This document shows positions 1 to 4,911 of a stretch of DNA of 5,265 bases, piece by piece. The notes beneath the pieces were generated by a model that saw only the letters and a program-made list of their open reading frames with translations, ran no database searches and was not told the origin of the DNA. The stretch lies in the NCBI GenBank assembly GCA_007129525.1, contig SKVI01000137.1, positions 1-5,265 of the forward strand, read 5' to 3'. This stretch comes from Gemmatimonadota bacterium (GTDB taxonomy: Bacteria; Gemmatimonadota; Gemmatimonadetes; Longimicrobiales; Gaopeijiaceae). The translations under genes were made by a program, and so were the position numbers. The stretch's first letter is position 1, and each line of letters opens with the position of its first letter.

Positions 1-5
1 CGACC

Positions 6-335
6 ATGCAACGAACGTTGATTCTGGGGCTGTTACTGGCCCTCTCTACAGCCGATGCCCTTTCGGCCCAGGACACGACCTGTCCCCCGCCGCCCTTCGA
101 CGTTGAGGGACTTCAGATCCGTCTCCTGGAGCTCGTCGAAGAGGATAGGCCTCGTTCGGCAGGGGGGCATGCGATCTCGCCCTTCGCCCCTCTGGGACAT
201 CCACCTGGGTGCCCGCTTCTCCATGAAGAGCTCGACCTGAACGAAGTCCTGGATCAGATGATCAGATGGTTGGCGGTCGAGGAGGTGGGTCACGTGCGTA
301 GCTACTTCATGGAAGGATCCCCGGTCAGAGGGTGA
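6..335 (+). CDS. Small exported protein of unknown function
   Basis: I do not recognise a family for this 109-residue protein. Residues 1-21 look like a Sec signal peptide: Gln and Arg, then a Leu-rich core (LILGLLLAL), then cleavage probably after ALSA (residue 21) to leave Gln22, or after the AxA at 16-18. The mature part is about 88 residues, acidic and without membrane segments. Cys26 and Cys69 could form a disulfide in the periplasm. The C-terminal third (about 74-101) looks helical and amphipathic. The ribosome-binding site would lie outside the window, so an earlier start cannot be excluded. An 8-bp tandem duplication (GATCAGAT at 252-267) lies within the coding sequence; removing one copy would end the frame early, so the present frame appears to be the intended one. 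The stop overlaps the convergent porin gene by 11 bp. Codon use is plausible for the genome, but there is no homology-type evidence. Confidence 0.5.
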   Translation: MQRTLILGLLLALSTADALSAQDTTCPPPPFDVEGLQIRLLELVEEDRPRSAGGHAISPFAPLGHPPGCPLLHEELDLNEVLDQMIRWLAVEEVGHVRSYFMEGSPVRG

Positions 336-1473
336 GCTGCATCTGGACGCGGAGCTGCCAGTCCTGCTCGTCCGCCGCCTTCATCTCGATCCGCCGGACA
401 TCGGCCTGCAGCTTGGCCCGGTGCGCCGCCCAGTAGTGGCTGAAAGCGATCCCCGTCTCGATCTGATCGGTATCCGTGGAAGTGTCCGGTGAGATCACCG
501 CGTACCGGACGGCCACTTCATTGCGCCGGTTCGGCAGGAGGAAGCCGGGCTGCAGGTACCAACCGATGGTGTTCAGGGACTCCTGGCCGGTGGGCTCGGC
601 GTCCTCCCAGTAGAGTTCGGCGGTTATGTTGAAGCCTTGCAGCTTGAAGGCCGTTTCCACGTTGAACCGGGTGATATCCGTCGCCTCCTCGCCGGTCCCG
701 GTGGTGTTCATGAGGCCGCCCAGCCCGATGGCAACGAGGGGCGAGTCCGGATAGTCAAAAGCGCTCTCGGCGGGGGAGTAGGCCCCGAGGGGGGTCAGGA
801 CGGCTCGGCCGGCGAACATATAGCTGTCATTGTTGTTCGCCTGGTTGATGCCGTTGCCGTTGTGGATGCCCACGCCGTACTCGAAGGTCCGGCCCTCGTT
901 CTGCCCGTGGAGGGCGATCCCGTTCTGCCGCTGACCTGAGAACCGGCCGTCCACGATGGTCCGGTCCACGAAGTGGAGGTTTCCAGAGGAGTTGAGCTGC
1001 TGCCGGCCGAAGAAGGCCTTGGCCTGCCCGACCCGGAGAGTCGCCATCGGGGCGAACTGGTGAGAGATGTTTGCGTCAATGATGTTCACGCTTCCGCCCG
1101 AGAGCTCCATCTGCATTGCGTAGCGGAAGTGCTCCCAGGCCGAGCCACCCAGGGACATCCGGCCCCGCCGGATCGTGAAGGATCCGACGTCGTCCCCCTC
1201 GTCGGGGCTGTCGTAGGTGAAGCGGAGCTGAAGGCGGGCGCCAAGCGTCAGGCTGAAGTCCTCGGTCCGGATGATCTCCGGGCTCCGGAGTTGCGGCAGC
1301 ATGACCGGGGCCACAGGAATGAGGGCGGAATCCGCCTGGAGGGCCTCTCCGCTCACCTCGGGACTGGCGGCTTCGGAGGCCTGGGTCGAGGCGGTCTGAG
1401 CCCCCGCCAGGTCAGCGGCGGCCAGGGAGAGGAGCGCGGGGACGAGCCCCACCGCGAAGACATGTCGTAGCAT
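325..1473 (-). CDS. Outer-membrane porin, phosphate-selective porin O/P family
   Basis: This 382-residue protein is probably a 16-strand beta-barrel channel in the outer membrane. Residues 1-25 are a signal peptide (core VFAVGLVPALLSLAAA, cleavage after AGA, leaving Gln26). A low-complexity linker follows to about residue 65, and the barrel begins near 72. Family hallmarks are FTIRRGRMSLGG at 99-110 and, at 146-174, LRVGQAKAFFGRQQL followed by an LHFVDRTIV motif, which matches the 'VGQFK.P...E...S.....F.ERS' block of OprO/OprP-like porins. Alternating strands continue to the end, DWQLRVQMQLTL; the last residue is Leu rather than the usual Phe or Trp. The frame stays open upstream to a GTG at 1542, but the ATG at 1473 is preferred because it starts the signal peptide and has AGGAGGA nine bases upstream. 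The family name comes from Pseudomonas OprP; phosphate specificity cannot be read here, and no Pho box was seen. The gene lies downstream of the Ig-like lipoprotein gene on the same strand. Confidence 0.9.
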   Translation of the reverse strand: MLRHVFAVGLVPALLSLAAADLAGAQTASTQASEAASPEVSGEALQADSALIPVAPVMLPQLRSPEIIRTEDFSLTLGARLQLRFTYDSPDEGDDVGSFTIRRGRMSLGGSAWEHFRYAMQMELSGGSVNIIDANISHQFAPMATLRVGQAKAFFGRQQLNSSGNLHFVDRTIVDGRFSGQRQNGIALHGQNEGRTFEYGVGIHNGNGINQANNNDSYMFAGRAVLTPLGAYSPAESAFDYPDSPLVAIGLGGLMNTTGTGEEATDITRFNVETAFKLQGFNITAELYWEDAEPTGQESLNTIGWYLQPGFLLPNRRNEVAVRYAVISPDTSTDTDQIETGIAFSHYWAAHRAKLQADVRRIEMKAADEQDWQLRVQMQLTL

Positions 1474-1482
1474 GGACCAGGT

Positions 1483-1489
1483 TCCTCCT
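1483..1489 (-). promoter_or_regulatory. Shine-Dalgarno of the porin gene
   Basis: On the minus strand this reads AGGAGGA, with nine bases between it and the ATG at 1471-1473. It decides the start in favour of the signal-peptide methionine over the upstream in-frame GTG at 1540-1542. Confidence 0.85.
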
Positions 1490-1570
1490 GGTTGGCCGAG
1501 GAGCGGCCCAGGGCCGTCTCGGCGTGGTGAAGTTCGAACCACGGAACGATCGGAAGATGGGTGGGGCAGG

Positions 1571-1590
1571 TGACGGGTCCGTCGCCGTCA
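1571..1590. repeat. Short inverted repeat upstream of the porin gene
   Basis: TGACGG at 1571-1576 is repeated inverted as CCGTCA at 1585-1590. Nested within it is a near-palindrome, GACGG-GT-CCGTC, at 1572-1583. It lies about 100 bp upstream of the porin start, where an operator could sit. I could not place a convincing -35/-10 pair in this 207-bp gap, so a regulatory role is a guess; short palindromes are common in GC-rich DNA. Confidence 0.2.
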
Positions 1591-1668
1591 GGTCACACGG
1601 AGGTAACAAAGGGAAGAGGAATCAGCCCGGAAGCGCCAGAAGGAACAGGCCTCGTGGAAGTGGGACTC

Positions 1669-1693
1669 CCGGGTTCGGTCTCACCGAGCCCGG
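1669..1693 (-). terminator. Hairpin at the lipoprotein stop codon, possible 3' end
   Basis: On the minus strand, CCGGGCTCGGT, a GAG loop and ACCGAACCCGG form an 11-bp stem with one C/A mismatch. In plus-strand RNA the mismatch becomes a G-U pair. The stem includes the last coding bases, and the TGA stop (1681-1683) sits at the stem-loop junction. No T-tract follows on the minus strand, so this is not a classical intrinsic terminator. It could be a 3'-end stabiliser or a weak U-less terminator between the lipoprotein and porin genes. Confidence 0.4.
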
Positions 1694-4341
1694 TTCAATT
1701 CCAGGAAACCAGTTCGACCACTCCACTCCCGACGACCTCGATCAAAATCGCCCACAGAACGGATGGCCGAGCCCCCGGTGATACTGAACGAATTACTCAT
1801 GGCGCTGGGAACCCCGGGGCCGGAAGCCCCGAGAGTAAACCCCTCACCTGCCCTGTCTATAGAGAGGTCGTCGAAGGTGGCGATCCCGTCCACGGCGTTG
1901 CGGCTCGTGGTGCCGGACAGGGTCCCGTCACTCGGGTTGGTGGCGATCGAGAGAGTCACTCGCCGGGAGGACGAATGGAGGGTTCCGTCAGCGTTTTCGA
2001 TCCGCACGGTCACGGCGGGCGAGATCGTGACACCCGCCTCGGAGTCCGAGGGCTGGACGCCGAACACGAGGCGTCTGGTGGACGTCTCGGTGATATCGAA
2101 CTCCCTGCTCTCGACATCGGAGAGGTCGGGCGCTGAGGCTTCGAGGGTGTACTCGTCGCCAGCCCTGTCGATGGAGAGATCGTCGAAGGTGGCGATCCCG
2201 TCCACGGCGTTGCGGGTGGTGGTGCCGGAGAGGGTCCCGTCACTCGGGTTGTCGTCGATCTCGAGAGTGACGGCGGTGGAAGCGGAGGTGACGAGGTTCC
2301 CGTCGTCGTCCTCGATCCGCACGGTCACGGCGGGCGAGATCGTGACACCCGCCTCGGAGTCCGAGGGCTGGACGCCGAAGGCGAGTCGGGAGGGTTCCGC
2401 GGAGACGTTCCCACGTTCGAGAACGATCGTGGCGGCATTGTCCATGCCTTCTCCATTCACCTCCCCCTCGATCCGCGTCGTACCGGGTTGAGTGTGGGCG
2501 GTGTAGGTCGCGACGTAGGTGCCATCCCTCTGGTCGGCCACCCCTCCGATCGTACCGCCCCCGACCAGACGAAGCACGACCGCGTCTCCTCCGACCGTGA
2601 GCGCATTTCCCTGATCGTCCAGGAGACGGACCGTGACGGTCGACGTGCTCGTCCCATCGGCATTCAGGAAAGACGGGTCCGTTTCGATGGTGGATGTACG
2701 CGGGGAAGCGGGGCCTGGGACGAACTGGACCGTTGTGCGTCCTCCGATCGGATCTCCATCTACCGTTCCCGTGATCGAGGCCGTGCCGACCACCGTGGGT
2801 GCCGTGAGGGTAGCGGTGTAGGTTCCATTCCCCTCATCCGACACAGTCCCGAGGGTGCCCCCCGTGGTGTTGAGCGCCACCTGATGGCCGCCGAAGAGAA
2901 GGGGTGCCCCCGATTGATCGCGCAGGAGGACCGTGATTTCCGAGGTACTCACTCCATCCGCGATGATCAGATCTGGTTCGGCCAGGATCTCCGAGAGCTC
3001 GGGTTCGGCGCGAGGGGCGACCTGCAATTCCACGGTGACTGGTTGGGGGGAGTTCACAGCGTCCGGGGAGGCCACGACCACCGTCCCCCGGTAGATGCCG
3101 GGGACGAGGCTCCGTGCCGCCAGCCCGACGGTGAGGTTCGTCGGAGCGGTCTCCCTTCCGAGTGAGACGTTGAGCCACCCGGTCGGTTCACCCTGGGGAT
3201 GGGAGATCCACGCGCTGAGGCCCCGGAGGGTGCCGCTCCCCCGATTCTCGACCGCGACGGTGCGGGTAGGTGGATCCCCCGCATCGCCTTCGAGGACGTG
3301 CCACTGCAAACTCACGGGGTCCAGATCGAGTTCGGGAGGGGGGGCGCCCACGGTGAGGCGAACACGGAGTTCCTGGGGAGAATTTGGGGCCCGATCGGAG
3401 GAGATGTCCACGAAGGCGTCGAATGTCCCGGACGAGAGCGCTCCCGGTGTGGCTCGGAGCGAGAGTTCTGCGGGTGCGATGGTCCGGTCGAGTTGAGCGG
3501 TGAGCCAACCCGTGGCTTGCCCGGTCGTGTATCGTACTGTGGTAGCGATCCCATCAAGCTCGCCCCCGCCAGCATTCGCGATCCGAACCAGCTGAGGGGA
3601 GGGCGCTGGTTGGCCCTCCTCCCATACGAAGCCGATGGCCGCTGCGGAGACCTGGATGGAGGGAGGGGTAGCTCCTACGTTGAAGGTGACGGGAACGCTC
3701 TGCGGAGAGTTCGCGGCTTCGGTCGACTGAACCCGGATCTCGGCCTGGTAGAGGCCGCTCGGCAGGGTTTCCGGACGCGCTCGGATCGAGAGGATCGCAG
3801 GGGATTGGGACCCCTGCAGGCTCGTCTCCAGCCAACCCGTGGGTTGCCCGGCGGAATACGCCACTTCGATGGTAAGTGGGGGGAGGGCTCCTCCGTCGCT
3901 GCTCGTGACCAGGAGCTGAACCGGTTCCGTGGCGTCCCCTCCGGCGGCCCCGTCGAAACTAACCTCCGATAACGAGAACACGATCTCCGGGCGGGGACCA
4001 ACCGTGATGGCAGCCGTTCCCGAGCCTCCACCGGAACTCGCCCGGATCGTTGCTTCCCCCACGGAGTGGGCCTCGACGAGCCCTGATCCGTTTACGGTGG
4101 CAACGGATCCATCCTCGCTGGTCCACGTGACGGCACGTCCTTCGAGAGGAGTTCCCGAAGCGTCGTGGGTCGTCCCCGTCAGGCGGAGCGTATCTCCGGG
4201 AAAGAGGGTTCCCTGGGCAGGCGCAACCGCGACGGAGGCCACCTCCACCGCAGTGACGGAGACGTCCTCACAGCCGTTGAGGAAAAGAAGGACGGCAGCG
4301 GCCACCCAAAGCCTTCGAGCGTGCCCGCGAAGCGTACTCAT
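1681..4341 (-). CDS. Surface lipoprotein with an array of Ig-like, BACON-like and invasin-like domains
   Basis: This 886-residue protein has no visible catalytic domain and is probably an envelope-anchored, extended adhesive or structural protein. Residues 1-23 are a lipoprotein signal (RGHARR, then WVAAAVLLFL) ending in the lipobox LNGC, with Cys24 as the lipidated residue. In order: a Big_2-like domain (about 33-114); three BACON-like modules (about 118-223, 227-332, 336-441), each with a TGWL motif (168-171, 277-280, 387-390) and NSPQ near its end (211, 320, 430); two invasin/Big_1-like modules (about 448-543, 549-641) with ADGxSTS and GTYxAT; and two C-terminal repeats (652-751, 757-855) of the FGVQPSDSEAG...NAVDGIATFDDLSID type. 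A basic 31-residue tail (856-886) does not continue the pattern. The frame is open upstream to 4434, but the ATG at 4341 is chosen because it begins the signal and has AGGGGA four bases upstream. Module names rest on pattern recognition. Confidence 0.88.
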   Translation of the reverse strand: MSTLRGHARRLWVAAAVLLFLNGCEDVSVTAVEVASVAVAPAQGTLFPGDTLRLTGTTHDASGTPLEGRAVTWTSEDGSVATVNGSGLVEAHSVGEATIRASSGGGSGTAAITVGPRPEIVFSLSEVSFDGAAGGDATEPVQLLVTSSDGGALPPLTIEVAYSAGQPTGWLETSLQGSQSPAILSIRARPETLPSGLYQAEIRVQSTEAANSPQSVPVTFNVGATPPSIQVSAAAIGFVWEEGQPAPSPQLVRIANAGGGELDGIATTVRYTTGQATGWLTAQLDRTIAPAELSLRATPGALSSGTFDAFVDISSDRAPNSPQELRVRLTVGAPPPELDLDPVSLQWHVLEGDAGDPPTRTVAVENRGSGTLRGLSAWISHPQGEPTGWLNVSLGRETAPTNLTVGLAARSLVPGIYRGTVVVASPDAVNSPQPVTVELQVAPRAEPELSEILAEPDLIIADGVSTSEITVLLRDQSGAPLLFGGHQVALNTTGGTLGTVSDEGNGTYTATLTAPTVVGTASITGTVDGDPIGGRTTVQFVPGPASPRTSTIETDPSFLNADGTSTSTVTVRLLDDQGNALTVGGDAVVLRLVGGGTIGGVADQRDGTYVATYTAHTQPGTTRIEGEVNGEGMDNAATIVLERGNVSAEPSRLAFGVQPSDSEAGVTISPAVTVRIEDDDGNLVTSASTAVTLEIDDNPSDGTLSGTTTRNAVDGIATFDDLSIDRAGDEYTLEASAPDLSDVESREFDITETSTRRLVFGVQPSDSEAGVTISPAVTVRIENADGTLHSSSRRVTLSIATNPSDGTLSGTTSRNAVDGIATFDDLSIDRAGEGFTLGASGPGVPSAMSNSFSITGGSAIRSVGDFDRGRREWSGRTGFLELNRAR
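1777..2388 (-). repeat. Two tandem, nearly identical Ig-like repeats within the lipoprotein gene
   Basis: Two coding repeats of about 300 bp lie at 2089-2388 (residues 652-751) and 1777-2073 (residues 757-855). They share a 68-bp stretch with no mismatch (1997-2064 and 2312-2379), encoding FGVQPSDSEAGVTISPAV plus five residues. They also share a 36-bp identical stretch (1868-1903 and 2180-2215), encoding part of the NAVDGIATFDDL segment. Between these blocks the copies diverge in protein sequence, with a one-codon length difference. Confidence 0.9.
2419..3000 (-). repeat. Two invasin/Big_1-like modules (protein-level repeat)
   Basis: Residues about 448-543 and 549-641 of the lipoprotein align with each other. 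Both have an ADGxSTSxxTV motif near the start (461-471 and 561-571), LxDxxG (473-478 and 574-578), a Gly-rich GGTLG or GGTIG turn, and GTYxAT before the last strands (506-511 and 607-612). This is the pattern of bacterial Ig-like group 1 and intimin/invasin modules. The DNA copies are clearly diverged, unlike the C-terminal pair. Confidence 0.7.
3019..3990 (-). repeat. Three BACON-like modules (protein-level repeat)
   Basis: Three modules with a period of about 109 residues lie at 118-223, 227-332 and 336-441 of the lipoprotein. Shared landmarks are xTGWL in the middle, an (S/P)GxYxxxxxV-type strand (GLY, GTF, GIY at 196, 305, 415) and NSPQ followed by a final VxV-type strand. This follows the known BACON_2-type layout in which a 'WL' core is followed by 'G.Y...V.V.S....NSPQ.VPV.L.V'. 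Sequence divergence shows an old duplication. Confidence 0.7.
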
Positions 4342-4345
4342 GTGT

Positions 4346-4351
4346 TCCCCT
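4346..4351 (-). promoter_or_regulatory. Probable Shine-Dalgarno of the lipoprotein gene
   Basis: The minus strand reads AGGGGA with four bases before the ATG at 4339-4341. It is a weak match with short spacing, but it agrees with the start of the lipoprotein signal. A stronger GAGGAGGAGG (4411-4420) lies too far upstream, with no start codon at a workable distance. Confidence 0.5.
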
Positions 4352-4410
4352 GGCCCAGAGACTCGCGCTTCAACCCGGGTGGGACCAGGGGGCGTAGGTG
4401 TCCTGGGCCA
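4351..4410 (-). repeat. Inverted repeat in the lipoprotein leader
   Basis: TGGCCCAG at 4351-4358 has a perfect inverted copy, CTGGGCCA, at 4403-4410, separated by 44 bases. In a minus-strand transcript the two arms would pair into an 8-bp stem whose proximal arm overlaps the first base of the AGGGGA ribosome-binding site. The loop contains a smaller palindrome, ACCCGGGT (4373-4380). It may affect translation initiation; function is inferred from position only. Confidence 0.3.
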
Positions 4411-4476
4411 CCTCCTCCTCGCATCTAAAAGCAAGGAGCGGGCCGGAAGGTCAGACTCACCTCATCGGTCGAGTTC

Positions 4477-4498
4477 CCGGAAGGAAGGCCGCTTCCGG
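4477..4498. repeat. Seven-bp perfect hairpin
   Basis: CCGGAAG at 4477-4483 and CTTCCGG at 4492-4498 pair perfectly around an 8-base loop. An alternating CG run (GCGCGCGC, within 4499-4507) follows. No gene ends next to it on either strand, so a terminator role is not supported. Confidence 0.35.
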
Positions 4499-4656
4499 CG
4501 CGCGCGCCCCGTGTAATTCATGCCCGGTTCGTGGAAGCTTCTTCAGGAATCGGTCCCGTACACCCTCCCGCGACGCGGTTCGAACGTCAGCCCATAGCGC
4601 GTTCGAGCCGCTGGTCAGCGCGAAGGGGAAGTGCGTCTTGACGGCCTGCCCCATAG

Positions 4657-4761
4657 AAGGAGGTTCAAATGCCCTCCGACCCGGGAAGGCAAGATTCAGC
4701 GGAGCATTTTGGAAGGGCGAGCGAGGCAGGGCCGGATCGAATACGAACCCGTGCGGGCTGA
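4657..4761 (+). CDS. Candidate 30-codon ORF with a near-perfect Shine-Dalgarno
   Basis: AAGGAGGT at 4657-4664 is an almost ideal ribosome-binding site, four bases before an ATG at 4669-4671. The ORF from that ATG ends at TGA 4759-4761 and encodes 30 residues beginning MPSDPGRQDSAEHFGR. The feature start here includes the ribosome-binding site; coding is 4669-4761. The product is hydrophilic with six arginines, has no signal or membrane segment, and matches nothing I know. It lies upstream of a hairpin at 4806-4832 and the rightward partial gene, so it could be a leader peptide. It shows no run of one amino acid that would mark classical attenuation. It may equally be a chance purine-rich stretch. 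Confidence 0.25.
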   Translation, partial: KEVQMPSDPGRQDSAEHFGRASEAGPDRIRTRAG

Positions 4762-4805
4762 CCCCATCTCGAAGAGCGAGACCAAGACGACCCCGGAGGA
4801 CAAAG

Positions 4806-4832
4806 CCCGGCAAGGCCTTGTGCCTTGTCGGG
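4806..4832 (+). terminator. Strong hairpin, possible terminator or attenuator
   Basis: CCCGGCAAGG (4806-4815) pairs with CCTTGTCGGG (4823-4832) around a 7-base loop, a 10-bp stem with one G-U. An alternative fold uses the perfect palindrome CAAGGCCTTG at 4811-4820. ATTCTCATT follows on the plus strand, which is T-containing but not a proper U-tract. It lies between the 30-codon ORF and the rightward gene, so it could end or attenuate a short plus-strand transcript. Confidence 0.35.
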
Positions 4833-4911
4833 ATTCTCATTGTGGGAATCGCGACCGCGCACATTTTCACTCTGAGAGTGGATCTCCTTACATTTCGTCA
4901 CACACGAGGCG

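Larger units (their letters stand above)
4342..4911. other. Divergent intergenic region, mostly without recognisable genes
   Basis: About 570 bp separates the leftward lipoprotein start from the rightward partial gene. I read all six frames. The longer open frames on both strands (for example minus 4457-4870) have Arg/Pro/Ser-rich, shadow-like products, no usable ribosome-binding site and no recognised domain. No tRNA or rRNA was recognised. The region holds the inverted repeats and the 30-codon ORF listed separately. A possible minus-strand promoter (CTGACC at 4449-4454, TTTTAG at 4425-4430, 18 bp apart) matches consensus poorly. AT content rises at about 4833-4900, just before the rightward gene, where a promoter might lie. 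Confidence 0.5.

Noticed and set aside
1474..1542. N-terminal extension of the porin from GTG 1542
   Set aside because: It would bury the signal peptide behind 23 polar residues, and the AGGAGGA site clearly serves the ATG at 1473.
1548..1557. GATCGGAAGA, resembling the start of a sequencing adapter
   Set aside because: The match stops after ten bases and the following bases diverge; chance similarity.
1763..2491. Long plus-strand open frame of 242 codons opposite the lipoprotein repeats
   Set aside because: It is antisense to a clearly domain-structured gene, and its own internal repeat simply mirrors the Ig-like repeat. It is a GC-rich shadow.
3199..3972. Plus-strand open frame of 257 codons opposite the BACON-like modules
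   Set aside because: The product is Arg/Gly-rich, has no ribosome-binding site, and lies antisense to well-supported coding.
1777..3990. Repeat array considered as CRISPR or a mobile-element repeat
   Set aside because: Repeats are about 300 bp, in frame and encode Ig-like modules; there are no short repeats with unique spacers and no target-site duplications.
4342..4434. N-terminal extension of the lipoprotein from TTG 4434
   Set aside because: The extension is Arg/Pro-rich and would displace the lipobox from the N-terminus.
4571..4590. GGTTCGAAC resembling a tRNA T-loop
   Set aside because: The flanks do not form a 5-bp T-stem, and no acceptor, D or anticodon arms could be placed upstream.
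4457..4870. Minus-strand open frame of 137 codons in the divergent region
   Set aside because: The only AAGGAG nearby is about 13 bases from a GTG start, third-position GC is barely above background, and no domain or signal is visible.
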